A program made the translations under genes and the position numbers. DNA of 35,993 nucleotides, from contig NZ_FZMS01000004.1 in the NCBI RefSeq assembly GCF_900198365.1, positions 1 through 35,993 of the forward strand. Reading direction: 5' to 3'. The notes below the pieces were generated by a model, which was not told the DNA's origin, did no database searches, and was given only the letters and a program-made list of their open reading frames with translations. Shown piece by piece: positions 25,708 through 35,009 of this stretch. The stretch is from Helicobacter bilis. Its GTDB lineage: Bacteria; Campylobacterota; Campylobacteria; Campylobacterales; Helicobacteraceae. Position 1 is the stretch's first letter, and the number at the start of each line of letters is the position of its first letter.

Positions 25708-26550
25708 TCAAGACTCACTCACCCCAAAGGCTTCGTGTATATCCAGCTTGCTTTCAAATGTATAGCCTAGAAGTGAAGTCTTTTGACAATGCAGCATTAA
25801 TCGCTTTGCTTTTATTAAGCTTGTTTTATTATAGATAATATCGCCTATGATTGGGTGTTTAATGCTTTTTAGATGGATTCGTATTTGATGGGTTCTACCT
25901 GTTGGAATCTGCACGGATACAAGCGTGGTATGCGTAAAGGTTTGCAAGGGTGTAACTATGCTTTGTGCGTCCAAGCCTTCGTTATCAATATGGCTTTTTG
26001 CTTTAGAATCTTTTTGTGTGCTAATCTTTTTTTCAATATTTACTTCTTCATAGAGTTTGCCCTCAATTAAGGCAAAATACATTTTTTCTACTTCTTTTTG
26101 TTTGAAAGCTTGGATTGCTTTTTGTCGCATTTTTTCATTTTTTGCAAGCAGGATTACCCCGCTTGTGTCTTTATCAAGGCGATTTATAAGCTTATAATGC
26201 GGATAGGTTTTAAGCAAACTATAGCTTTCAATCCCCACACTTTTATCAAGGGCTAGTATATCATCATCTTCAAATATCACGACACAAGGTGTGGTAAGCA
26301 CCTCAAACTTTGTATTAAGTGGCAGTAAAGTCCTTGCGATAAGCAACCTTTTCCCTTTAATGCTTACCCTACCTGAATCAATTAAATCTTTTGCTTTATT
26401 TGTAGATATATTGCGTTGCAGGGCAAGTAGTTTATAAGCTTTTTCGCCTTGCTCTGTTTGCATGGGCTTTTTTGTGAGTATTTTTTGTGTTTTAGTTTTT
26501 GCATCTCTTTTAGCATGAGTTTTGTTTTTAGGTGCTTTTTTACGCTCCAT
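25708..26550 (-). CDS. RluA-family RNA pseudouridine synthase
   Basis: Converts uridine to pseudouridine in rRNA or tRNA. An N-terminal basic tail (KKAPKNKTHAKRDAKTKTQK) leads into an S4-like RNA-binding domain (about residues 45-85, STNKAKDLIDSGRVSIKGKR), then the catalytic domain with the active-site motif NRLDKDTSGVILLAKN (aspartate near 131) and the PTGRTHQIRIHLKSIKHPIIGD block. That order is RluC/RluD-like. A KDSKAKSH stretch sits between two conserved blocks. The start follows AAGGA. It lies 25 bases after the transporter gene in transcription order. The target site cannot be told from sequence. Confidence 0.92.
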   Translation of the reverse strand: MERKKAPKNKTHAKRDAKTKTQKILTKKPMQTEQGEKAYKLLALQRNISTNKAKDLIDSGRVSIKGKRLLIARTLLPLNTKFEVLTTPCVVIFEDDDILALDKSVGIESYSLLKTYPHYKLINRLDKDTSGVILLAKNEKMRQKAIQAFKQKEVEKMYFALIEGKLYEEVNIEKKISTQKDSKAKSHIDNEGLDAQSIVTPLQTFTHTTLVSVQIPTGRTHQIRIHLKSIKHPIIGDIIYNKTSLIKAKRLMLHCQKTSLLGYTFESKLDIHEAFGVSES

Positions 26551-26575
26551 AGTTATCCTTATTTAGAATCTAGTT

Positions 26576-28135
26576 TTAGCCAAGCGGTTTTACTTCAAGG
26601 AAGCTCCACCAATACCACACAGAAAATAGCGTAACACACACAATGCCAACAAGACTTAATAAAAAGCCAAAGCGTATCATATCCCATGCCTTAATTCCCC
26701 CTTGTGCAAAGACTATCGCATTAGGCGGTGTGCTAATAGGAATCATAAATGAAAAACTCGCACAAATAGTTACCACAAGCATAAGCAACACGCGAGAAGT
26801 ATCACTCAAAAACGGCTGTGTGGCGACTTCTATAATAGGCAAAAGTATGGCGATTAAAGCCGTAGTTGATAAAAATCCAGTCGCTATAATAGAAAACACA
26901 CAAGCAAAAAAGATAAAAGCAATGAAAGGCAAACCATCAAAACGCGCAAAAAATGAGGTAAATGCCCCGCCAAGCTCTGCTTGTGAAAATGCAGTGGCAA
27001 TACAGAATCCAGCACCAAATAAGAATATAATCTCATAAGGTATAGATTTTGTATCGTCCCAATCTAAAAAGCCAATTTTTGGGATAAACATCATTAAGCC
27101 AAAGGCAAGTAAAATGACATTTTCATTAAAGCCAAGCCCACTATAAAATGGTCGTATAGGCGAGTTTAAAAGCAATATCACAAGTAAAGCAGCAATGAAA
27201 ACTAAAAGTCTTTTATGTGTGCCATTTATATGGATAGAATCAAATAAGCTAAGATTAAGGGACTCTTCACTCACGCCATAGGATAGAATCTTTATCATCA
27301 TAAATAGCATTAAAAATGTAAGGGGTGCCATCATAAAAATCCAAGTTGTAAAGCTAATGCCGCTTAAACCTTGAGATTCTAAAAAGCCAAGATAAATGAG
27401 ATTTGGCGGACTTCCAATGGGTGTAGTAATACCGCTAATGCTTGCCCCAAAGGCTACGGCTAGTAAAAATCTTGTGCGTAAAATCTTATTATCTGTGATA
27501 GACATAGCAACAGGGAGTAATAATAGGGCAACAGTGGAGTTTGATAACGCAGTCCCAAGTGCCACAGAAGCCACACCTAAGGCGGATATAACGCCCTTTG
27601 TATTTTTTGGGAATCTTGCTAAAAACCATTTTGCTATTACTCTGTGTAGCCCTATCTTCTCTGTCGCAGTTGCTATCATAAAGCCACCTAAGAAGAGATA
27701 AATGATAGGGTTAGCATAGTTTGCAGTGGCACTTTTTGTATCAAGTATGCCAAAGCTTGGGAATAAAATGATAGGAAGCAGTGAGACAACGCCCATAGGT
27801 AACGCCTTATTCGTCCAAAGTGTTACAAGTAAGCCCATAATGCCTATAAGCGTTGAAACTCTCAATGTTGCATGTAAATAGAAATATGCAAAGCAAAACA
27901 CAATCGCACCTATAATAAGAGCTAAACCAACGCCAAGCAGGACACTTAGAATCTTTTCTTGTTGTTTTTCTTCGCTTGCTTCTTTTTGTGTTGTGTTTAT
28001 AGAATCTGTGTTATGTGTTTGATTGTTTTGTTGCGATGAAGTTTCTGTGTTGTTTGTGGATTCTAAATTTTCTTGTGTAGATTCTAAAATTTTAGAATCT
28101 AGCTTCTCTCTATCCTCTGTGCTTGTATTTTGCAT
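26576..28135 (-). CDS. DASS (SLC13)-family anion/dicarboxylate transporter
   Basis: Sodium-coupled or exchange transporter for dicarboxylates, sulfate or similar anions. The 519-residue protein has an about 60-residue, Gln-, Asn- and Thr-rich cytoplasmic N-terminus and then 11 or more membrane helices. Family signatures are present in both halves: ALSNSTVALLLLP with TTPIGSPPNLIYLG in the first, and FLSTTALIAILLP with ISTPPNAIVFAQG in the second; these SNT and TPPN loops bind substrate and sodium. Start at ATG 28135 behind AAGGGG. The substrate cannot be inferred. The polar N-terminal tail is longer than usual and contains several AGATTCT-type words. Confidence 0.92.
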   Translation of the reverse strand: MQNTSTEDREKLDSKILESTQENLESTNNTETSSQQNNQTHNTDSINTTQKEASEEKQQEKILSVLLGVGLALIIGAIVFCFAYFYLHATLRVSTLIGIMGLLVTLWTNKALPMGVVSLLPIILFPSFGILDTKSATANYANPIIYLFLGGFMIATATEKIGLHRVIAKWFLARFPKNTKGVISALGVASVALGTALSNSTVALLLLPVAMSITDNKILRTRFLLAVAFGASISGITTPIGSPPNLIYLGFLESQGLSGISFTTWIFMMAPLTFLMLFMMIKILSYGVSEESLNLSLFDSIHINGTHKRLLVFIAALLVILLLNSPIRPFYSGLGFNENVILLAFGLMMFIPKIGFLDWDDTKSIPYEIIFLFGAGFCIATAFSQAELGGAFTSFFARFDGLPFIAFIFFACVFSIIATGFLSTTALIAILLPIIEVATQPFLSDTSRVLLMLVVTICASFSFMIPISTPPNAIVFAQGGIKAWDMIRFGFLLSLVGIVCVTLFSVWYWWSFLEVKPLG

Positions 28136-28248
28136 AAAACCCCTTTGTAAGACTAAAAGCAGGATTATAACAAAAAAGTATCGATTACAAAAGTCCTAGA
28201 TATCATTTACATGTTATTAATGAGTAAGGTTTTAGGCTAGATTCTAAA

Positions 28249-28758
28249 CTAACCATAAGTCAAAAGCAATGCAGTGATAGCATAAATAAAATACAAAATA
28301 CCATCAAGCATTTTAATACGCCATGAATAAACCGGTATCAATAAATAGCTAATGAAAAGCACAAAACCTAGCGATAAAAGCATGTAAATATCACGCAAAT
28401 GCACCACATAAAGCACAATATAAGCAGCAATAATAAAAAGCGTATTGACAAGCAAGTATTTTAAACGCAACATGACAATGCAAAAATGCAAAATCACAGC
28501 GACAAATAAAAAACCATTTTCAAAAAATGGATTATTTGCTAAAGATTCTGGAAAGTCTAAGTTAAAAATAGAAACAATAAAGATATATAGCCCACTCATA
28601 ATTAAAGCGATAAAAAGACTGACAAAAAGCCATGAAGTCTGCCCTGCGGTTGCACTATCCACACCACTTTTTTCAAGACTATTCTTTAATGGTGTGTATA
28701 GGGGGATACCACTTTTTTCTTCACTCTTTTCTTTTTTATCTTTCTTTTTAATAGACAT
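28249..28758 (-). CDS. Small multi-pass membrane protein of unknown function
   Basis: Not recognised. The 169-residue product begins with a strongly basic 15-residue stretch (MSIKKKDKKEKSEEKSG), then PLYTPLKNSLEKSG, then four to five hydrophobic helices from about residue 45 to the end. It has no charged channel motif, lipid-anchor site or known signature. It lies 20 bases after the DUF502 gene in transcription order and about 110 bases before the transporter gene, so it is probably co-transcribed with the former. Confidence 0.75.
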   Translation of the reverse strand: MSIKKKDKKEKSEEKSGIPLYTPLKNSLEKSGVDSATAGQTSWLFVSLFIALIMSGLYIFIVSIFNLDFPESLANNPFFENGFLFVAVILHFCIVMLRLKYLLVNTLFIIAAYIVLYVVHLRDIYMLLSLGFVLFISYLLIPVYSWRIKMLDGILYFIYAITALLLTYG

Positions 28759-28778
28759 ATTATTCTCTATTTAGGAAT

Positions 28779-29363
28779 CTATTTCATACCAAAAGATACG
28801 ACCTTTTTCAAACCATCACTCACACTCATTGACGACTTTTTCAGCTTATCTTTATGAATCCTTAATAAAAGCCCAGAAGTAGGTGGTGCAAGCGGACAAA
28901 ATACCCAAAAATACTCTCCCTCTTCTTTTGTGATAAATCCTAGAATATCCCCTTCACCAATCGTTACATAAGCAACGCCCAAATATTTATCTTTTGAGCT
29001 GCCACCTATCATACTGACTAAATCTTTGATCGTATAATACACACTTCCCATAACAGGAATCTTAGATAGCACCCACTCGCCAAGCTTCACAAAAATGGCA
29101 TTTTGACGCTTCTCAAACTTATAACCGATATAAAGGATAATCGCAAACATAACTAAGAGTAAGCCAACACTCACAACAATGCTAGGAAGTGTCGTATCAA
29201 GATTCTCATTTGCTATCTTTTTAACAATAAAATGCACCATATCAAGTATGAGAATCCACATACCCTCCAAAATCCCAAATAAAAAGAAAAGTAGCCACAC
29301 TACAACTGCAAATGGCAAAATAACCATTATGCCTTTCCCTAAGATTCTAAATATTGCGTTCAT
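28779..29363 (-). CDS. DUF502-family membrane protein
   Basis: A 194-residue inner-membrane protein with two N-terminal helices (about 8-32 and 60-83), a short turn with the conserved IPVMGSVYYTIKDLVSMIGG, and a C-terminal soluble domain containing GFITKEEGEYFWVFCPLAPPTSGLLL. The P-V-x-G-x-x-Y-x-x-K-D motif and the PTSG loop are typical of DUF502. Function is unknown. It sits nine bases after rnr in transcription order with a good ribosome site (AAAGGGA). Confidence 0.9.
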   Translation of the reverse strand: MNAIFRILGKGIMVILPFAVVVWLLFFLFGILEGMWILILDMVHFIVKKIANENLDTTLPSIVVSVGLLLVMFAIILYIGYKFEKRQNAIFVKLGEWVLSKIPVMGSVYYTIKDLVSMIGGSSKDKYLGVAYVTIGEGDILGFITKEEGEYFWVFCPLAPPTSGLLLRIHKDKLKKSSMSVSDGLKKVVSFGMK

Positions 29364-29372
29364 ATATTCCCT

Positions 29373-31739
29373 TTATGTATTATTTTTTTGTGTTATAGGT
29401 TCTGCTTTGAGACTTAAAGTATTAAAATCGACATCAATTATTTGAATCTGTATAACTTCATGTGTGTTTATAACGCAATCTTTACAATCAATCTCAACAC
29501 TACAATAGCCAACTTTATGTAAAGGAAAACCATAGGCGACATTTTTTCTCACCATAAAAACTAGGGCTTCATCATTAAAAGGCACTAAACTTTGTGCGTA
29601 GCGAAGCATTTTTAAGCGTTTATAATAAGATTCTATAGAATCAAACTGCACTTCTCTCTTGTTGATATGGGCTAATATAGTCTTTGCTTCACGCATAATA
29701 TATTGCAATGCTTTTGTGTTATTGTGTAAATGTGCTGTGATTAAGCGATGGACTAAAAGATCACTATAACGGCGAATAGGCGAAGTAAAATGCGTATAAA
29801 ATGGGAATCCTAATCCAAAATGCCCGATACTATTACTCATATAGTTTGCTTTAGCAAAATGCCTTACAATGCAAAAATCAGCGATATGCCTTTTATTCTG
29901 TTTTATCGCCTCTTTTTGTAAAGCTTGCAAGGTAGTTAGCATACTATTGTGTTTTTTATTGCGTTTAGATTCTATGCTTTTAGGGCGTATATTCATATCT
30001 GCTAAAATGTTTAAAAGCTTATAAAAGTCCCTTTTATTTGGCTCTGCATGATTGCGATAGATTCCATGTTTTATGCTGTGTAGATACATTGCACTTGCTT
30101 GATTTGCAAGTAGCATTGCTTCTTCTACAATAGTGTGAGAAATATCTTTAGAATCTATTGTTATAGAATCTAGTTTTTCATTCTCATCTACTTGCAAGGA
30201 AAAATCCCTTAATGCTAGATCGATTCCATTTTGCATACGCTTTTTGTATAATAAAACTGCAATTTTTGAAAAAGCAAGTAGAGACTCTTCAATGGCTTGA
30301 TTATTTATGGGTTTAGATTCTATGCTTTGCTTTGTGTGTGCGGAATGCTTGGGTTTAGAATCGAATTTTGTTTCACTAGATTCCATATTTTTGCAAGATT
30401 TAGAATCTAGTCTAGATTCTAAAAAATGGCTGACTTGCTTATAATTGAGTGAAGCATGAGAGCAAATCACTGCTTTAAAGATTTGAGAATGCAGGACTTT
30501 TACATTTCTTTTATGTAGTTTTAAAGCCCAAACTAATGCTAGTCTCTTTTCATCTTGCTTTAAGGAACAAGCTTGAGAACTAAGCTGTGGTGGCAACATG
30601 GGAAAGACTTTATTTGGAAAATACAGACTAAAAGCTCTATCCCTTGCTTCTTTATCTAAAGTGCTATCTAGAGAGACATAGCTGCTTACATCAGCGATTG
30701 CTACATACAAAATGCTATGTTTAGAATCATAATAAATCGCGTCATCATGATCTTTTGCATTCACAGGGTCAATCGTGCAAAAGGGCAAATGTGTCAAATC
30801 ATAGCGACATGTATTATCTAGTTGCTTTTTTATATGGTTTTTAGGCAATGGTATAGATTCTGTATTCATAAAGCTTTTTGCCATATTTTCTGCTTCATTC
30901 AAGGCTTTTTTGCTAAAGTCTTTTGGTGTGTAGTCGTTGATATAAAGGGCTATTTCTCTATCTAAACTGCCTTGTGTGAGATTCCCTAAAACTTCTGTTA
31001 TTTCATTATTTTCATTGACTGCTATGAGTGTAAATTTTGGCAGGGCTTTTAGTGCCTTTTGTGTGGCTTTTACAGGCAGTATCATGCGAGTATCAAGGGC
31101 TTGTGCTACTATTCTTTTTTTGCGTTCTGTAATCATGCAAATATGTCTTGTTGCTGCATTAGATTCTGTTGTTTTATGTTTTTTAGAATCTTGTTTTATG
31201 TGGCTTGTGTGTTGATTATTTGCATGATATAGATTCTTATTTATTATCATGTTTAGCCCATGTTTATAGTGTAATTCTAACTGCATGACTTTTCTATAAT
31301 CATTTTTTGGAATCTCTTGATATTTTTTAGAATCTTTTTTTATTCTAATAAGCAGTAAATCATGTATTTGCAATGGCTTTTTTGAAGTGAGTGTAACATA
31401 ATAGATATAAGGAGTTGTTCGTATAGAATCTTTTCTTTTTGTAGAATCTTTTTGGGCTTGAAGTCTCTTATAAGATATGCTAAAAAAGGCTTCTGTTAGC
31501 ATGAGTTTATAGGAAGTGTCTGTATGTGGGATTTTCTCTAGTTTTGTAACTACCATAAATTTTACATCTTTTGGTAGAAAATAATATTCACCTTTTGTAG
31601 AGATAAGTTTATTTTTACATTCATTTAAAAATGATTGTATAGGGCTACCTGTCTTAATAGGCGTTTTGCTTAAAGCATGAAAAAGTGCGAGTTTCTTTGC
31701 ATGTTCTTTTGTGCCATTTTTTATTGACAATTTACGCAC
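29373..31739 (-). CDS. rnr: Ribonuclease R (RNB-family 3'-5' exoribonuclease)
   Basis: Processive exoribonuclease that degrades structured RNA. The catalytic RNB domain is clear: FCTIDPVNAKDHDDAIYYD with the metal-binding aspartates, YFPNKVFPMLPPQLSSQACSL, and TSPIRRYSDLLVHRLI near the end. The start is GTG at 31739, inside the last codons of nrdA, giving a 19-base overlap and probable coupling. At 788 residues it is longer than the H. pylori homologue as I recall it (about 640). Much of the excess is low-complexity Lys, Ser, Asn and His stretches, such as KQDSKKHKTTES near residue 190 and LDSKSCKNMESSETKFDSK near 455, encoded by repeated GATTCTAA words. A C-terminal S1 domain is not obvious, though a short beta segment follows the RNB core. 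Confidence 0.93.
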   Translation of the reverse strand: MRKLSIKNGTKEHAKKLALFHALSKTPIKTGSPIQSFLNECKNKLISTKGEYYFLPKDVKFMVVTKLEKIPHTDTSYKLMLTEAFFSISYKRLQAQKDSTKRKDSIRTTPYIYYVTLTSKKPLQIHDLLLIRIKKDSKKYQEIPKNDYRKVMQLELHYKHGLNMIINKNLYHANNQHTSHIKQDSKKHKTTESNAATRHICMITERKKRIVAQALDTRMILPVKATQKALKALPKFTLIAVNENNEITEVLGNLTQGSLDREIALYINDYTPKDFSKKALNEAENMAKSFMNTESIPLPKNHIKKQLDNTCRYDLTHLPFCTIDPVNAKDHDDAIYYDSKHSILYVAIADVSSYVSLDSTLDKEARDRAFSLYFPNKVFPMLPPQLSSQACSLKQDEKRLALVWALKLHKRNVKVLHSQIFKAVICSHASLNYKQVSHFLESRLDSKSCKNMESSETKFDSKPKHSAHTKQSIESKPINNQAIEESLLAFSKIAVLLYKKRMQNGIDLALRDFSLQVDENEKLDSITIDSKDISHTIVEEAMLLANQASAMYLHSIKHGIYRNHAEPNKRDFYKLLNILADMNIRPKSIESKRNKKHNSMLTTLQALQKEAIKQNKRHIADFCIVRHFAKANYMSNSIGHFGLGFPFYTHFTSPIRRYSDLLVHRLITAHLHNNTKALQYIMREAKTILAHINKREVQFDSIESYYKRLKMLRYAQSLVPFNDEALVFMVRKNVAYGFPLHKVGYCSVEIDCKDCVINTHEVIQIQIIDVDFNTLSLKAEPITQKNNT

Positions 31740-34078
31740 TCCATGCTTCTATCAACGACATCATCGGTTTCTTTGCTTTGAGAGCGTAGGTAATAAGTAG
31801 ATTTTAGTCCCAAATTCCATGCAAGCATATAGATTTCATGTAGCTGCTTACCGCTTACAGAATCAAGTCGTATAAAGATATTTAAGCTTTGCCCTTGGTC
31901 TATCCACTTTTGACGCACGGCTGCTGCACGCACAAGGTCATGTTGATTAATAGAATAGGCTGATGGATAGAAGTTTATTGTTTCTAGTGTGAGATTAGGC
32001 ACAACGCTTTTTATCATTCCGCTTAGATTCTCTTCATGCCATATTTGTTTATAAATAGGCTCAATAGTTTGCGTTGTCCCTACAAGTATGCTAATAGAAC
32101 TTGTAGGTGCGATAGCCATTAAATAGCCATTTCTAATGCCCTCACTCTTCACTAAATCCCTTAAAGATTCCCAATCATAGTGAAAGATTCTCTCTACAAT
32201 GGCTTTTGCCTTCTCGTTTGCCTTATCAATAGGGAAAATGCCCTTACTCCAATTTGAGCCTTCATAAGTAGGATATGCCCCCCTTTCTTTTGATAGCATT
32301 GCACTTGCTTTAATCGCATTGTAGCTAATCGCCTCCATAATGCTATCAATAAGGCTAAAATGTGCTTCACTACCCCATAAGACAAGCTTACTTGCAAGAA
32401 GTTCAGCCTCCCCCATAACGCCCAAACCTATCGCACGATTTGCCATATTTGTTACTTTCACTTTGCGACTTGGATAGAAGTTTAAGTCAATCACATTATC
32501 AAGCATACGAACCGCAATAGGCACAATCCGCTCAATATCTTCATGCGTGTGAATCTTGCTAAGATTGATACTAGCAAGGTTACACACGGCAGTTTGTCCG
32601 CCTGTCTGCACCCTTTGTGTGTTAAATATCTTTTTGCCTTTGAGTGAATCTATACTTGTTAGCTTATTTGCCTTTTTTGTTATACCACTATCTACAACTA
32701 CTTCTTCATTCTCTTCAAAATAGATTCTCTCTCCATCATCAAACTCTACCTCAACCCTATAATGACTTGGCTCTGTATTTTGAAAAATCTCTGTGCAAAG
32801 GTTACTGCTGCGGATAATGCCACTATGTGCGTTTGGATTAGCCCTATTTGCACTATCTTTAAAGCATAGAAAAGGGAGTCCTGTCTCAAAATAGCTATTT
32901 AGAATCTTTTTCCATAAATCTTTTGCAGGCATACTTGATACGACCATATTAGGCATTTTTTCTAATTCTTCATATCGCTTTTTAAACTCATCTCCATAAA
33001 GATTAGTAAGCTCCCTGCAAGTATAAGGATCAAAGAAACTCCACTTTGAATCTGCTAACACTCTCTCCATAAATAAATCGCAAATCCATAAAGCAGGGAA
33101 TAAATCATGCGTTCTTCTTCTCTCTTCACCACTATTTTTACGCAGCTCGATAAACTCTGTTACATCATTATGCCATATCTCAATATAAGTTGCTATCGCC
33201 CCCTTTCTTGTGCCAAGCTGATCTACGGCAATAGCAATATCATTTGTGATTTTTAAGAATGGGATAATCCCGCCTGCTGCATTCTTATGCCCATCAATGA
33301 AGCTGCCAATAGTCCTTACCTGTGAAAAATCCCAGCCAATACCACCACCATATTTACTAAGTAATGCCATCTCCTTGTATGAATCAAAGATTCCCTCAAT
33401 ATTATCAGGCGTGCTACCAATATAGCATGAGCTTAATTGATGTCTTGTAGTCCTTGCATTTGAGAGTGTCGGCGTAGCACACATAACCTCAAAGTTCGAT
33501 AAAGCATCATAAAATTTTATCGCCCATTCATTGCAATCCTTTTCATTCTGTGCTAAAAACATAGCTATTGCCATAAACATGTGTTGAGGTAACTCAATTG
33601 GCTTTCCATTAGAATCTTTTAGCAAGTATCTATCATAAAGCGTCTTAATACCTAGATAATTAAACTGCAAATCTCTATCAGCTACAATCTTAGAATCTAA
33701 TAAGTCTAAATCAAACTTTTCTTTCAATCCCTTTAAGAGTTTGCCCTCTCTCTCCCCAACCTCAAAATACTCACGCAAATGCCTATATCCAGTAAAATGA
33801 CTCACACGATGATACAAATCATATAAAAAAAGTCTAGCCGCTACAAAGGTCCAATTAGGACTAGCCACATCGATTTTATCCACCGCAGTTTTTATAAGTG
33901 TATCTTGTATTCTCTCTGTTGTTATACCATCATAAAACTGCAATTTCGCATCAACTTCAAGCTCACTTTGACTTGTCCCGCTTAGCCCTTCTACCGCACT
34001 TGAAGTATGCTTTTGAATCTTTGTAATGTCTAGCTCTTCCATCAAGCCATTTCTCTTTATCACATATTTTGTTTGCAT
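31721..34078 (-). CDS. nrdA: Class Ia ribonucleotide reductase large subunit NrdA
   Basis: Reduces ribonucleoside diphosphates to deoxyribonucleotides together with NrdB. The 785-residue protein opens with an ATP-cone domain (residues about 1-95, YVIKRNGLMEELDITKIQKH). The active site is complete: C218 (SSCYIGS), N426, C428 and E430 (SSNLCTEIF) and C499 (AVCNLASINLS), with the C-terminal redox pair in ECVNCQ. Start at ATG 34078 behind AGGGGAAG. It lies nine bases after the nitroreductase gene and overlaps rnr by 19 bases. No nrdB is in the window, so the small subunit is encoded elsewhere. Confidence 0.96.
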   Translation of the reverse strand: MQTKYVIKRNGLMEELDITKIQKHTSSAVEGLSGTSQSELEVDAKLQFYDGITTERIQDTLIKTAVDKIDVASPNWTFVAARLFLYDLYHRVSHFTGYRHLREYFEVGEREGKLLKGLKEKFDLDLLDSKIVADRDLQFNYLGIKTLYDRYLLKDSNGKPIELPQHMFMAIAMFLAQNEKDCNEWAIKFYDALSNFEVMCATPTLSNARTTRHQLSSCYIGSTPDNIEGIFDSYKEMALLSKYGGGIGWDFSQVRTIGSFIDGHKNAAGGIIPFLKITNDIAIAVDQLGTRKGAIATYIEIWHNDVTEFIELRKNSGEERRRTHDLFPALWICDLFMERVLADSKWSFFDPYTCRELTNLYGDEFKKRYEELEKMPNMVVSSMPAKDLWKKILNSYFETGLPFLCFKDSANRANPNAHSGIIRSSNLCTEIFQNTEPSHYRVEVEFDDGERIYFEENEEVVVDSGITKKANKLTSIDSLKGKKIFNTQRVQTGGQTAVCNLASINLSKIHTHEDIERIVPIAVRMLDNVIDLNFYPSRKVKVTNMANRAIGLGVMGEAELLASKLVLWGSEAHFSLIDSIMEAISYNAIKASAMLSKERGAYPTYEGSNWSKGIFPIDKANEKAKAIVERIFHYDWESLRDLVKSEGIRNGYLMAIAPTSSISILVGTTQTIEPIYKQIWHEENLSGMIKSVVPNLTLETINFYPSAYSINQHDLVRAAAVRQKWIDQGQSLNIFIRLDSVSGKQLHEIYMLAWNLGLKSTYYLRSQSKETDDVVDRSMECVNCQ

Positions 34079-34087
34079 AACTTCCCC

Positions 34088-34729
34088 TTATATACTTCTT
34101 ACAATCTCATCTAAAGACATGCGAAGTCGTTTGCTTTGTGGCATATTGCGATACCCAAGACATAAAAGCAGGCTTACTTGCTCTTTAAAGCTATCCATTT
34201 CTAAAACAGATTCTAAAGCCTTCTTATCAAAGCCCTCAATCATACATGAATCAATCCCAAGAAATGCTGCATGATTCATCATCGTAGTCGCCATAATATA
34301 GGCTTGATGCCCACTCCATAGCCCTAGCTTCTCAATATCTGCTGTATAGCCCAAAGTCTCTAGCTTTCTTTGTCCATAACGCTCATTTGCATAATGCTTG
34401 ATTTCTTCTTGTGTCTTTAATCGGCGAGAAAATTTATTGATAATATAATTTGTATGCGGTAGCATATCAACCTTTAATGAAGTATAAATGATGACACAAG
34501 ACGCATCAACGATTTGATTTTGTCCCCAGCAAGCCTCTTTTACTCTCTCTCTCATCTCATTAGATTCTACAAGTATCATGCGTGTAGGCTCTAGCCCAAA
34601 GGAACTTGGTGCAAGCCTACCAGATTCTAAAATCGCTTGAAACTCATCATTTGGAATCTTTTTTGTCTTATCAAAAATCTTACAAGCAAAACGCGACTGC
34701 ATCGCCTGTAAAAAAGCATCGTTATTCAT
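34088..34729 (-). CDS. NAD(P)H-dependent nitroreductase family oxidoreductase (RdxA/FrxA-like)
   Basis: FMN-dependent flavoenzyme of the nitroreductase fold. The 213-residue protein has the N-terminal FMN-binding patch SRFACKIFDKTKKI, the RLAPSSFGLEPTRM loop (about residues 38-51) and the GIDSCMIEGFDKKAL block, with the LCLGYRN strand near the end. These match Helicobacter RdxA and FrxA, the enzymes that activate metronidazole. The LAPSS-x-GLEP loop is closer to FrxA than to RdxA, but the call between them is not secure. It is the first gene of the minus-strand array, nine bases before nrdA. A possible -10 box (TACAAT, plus 34764-34769) lies 35 bases upstream. Confidence 0.9.
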   Translation of the reverse strand: MNNDAFLQAMQSRFACKIFDKTKKIPNDEFQAILESGRLAPSSFGLEPTRMILVESNEMRERVKEACWGQNQIVDASCVIIYTSLKVDMLPHTNYIINKFSRRLKTQEEIKHYANERYGQRKLETLGYTADIEKLGLWSGHQAYIMATTMMNHAAFLGIDSCMIEGFDKKALESVLEMDSFKEQVSLLLCLGYRNMPQSKRLRMSLDEIVRSI

Positions 34730-34763
34730 AGTTAAACCTTTTGTGCGGAAATAAAAAAGGCGT

Positions 34764-34769
34764 ATTGTA
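34764..34769 (-). promoter_or_regulatory. Putative -10 box (TACAAT) for the nitroreductase-nrdA-rnr array
   Basis: Read on the minus strand in the context GATACAATAC, 35 bases upstream of the nitroreductase start. It is the only -10-like word close to the head of the array. Confidence 0.35.
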
Positions 34770-35009
34770 TCTAAAATTCCCTGTAAATAAACTTATAGTC
34801 ATATTATGCAATATCGAAAAGCTATCAGATATAAAATTACAAATCATCTAGTCTATTCTATCGCATTCTCATTGATTTAATTCTAAAGTAAAGGCATAAA
34901 GATTAACACCTAGTGTTTGTCGAGGTAAAATGTAAGTTTCTTATTGCCAACAAGATATTATAGGTGGCTGAAAAATTTGTTATACTTCTTATAACCATAA
35001 AGGAATACA
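34770..35009. other. AT-rich intergenic sequence upstream of a broken gene
   Basis: No gene. A small dyad AACAC/GTGTT lies at about 34905-34918, and TTATACT at about 34980 with AAAGGAA at 34999-35005 look like a promoter and ribosome site for the broken gene at 35010. Confidence 0.3.

Noticed and set aside
26643..27701. Two plus-strand frames over 100 codons
   Set aside because: Antisense to the DASS transporter; reverse translation of its helices.
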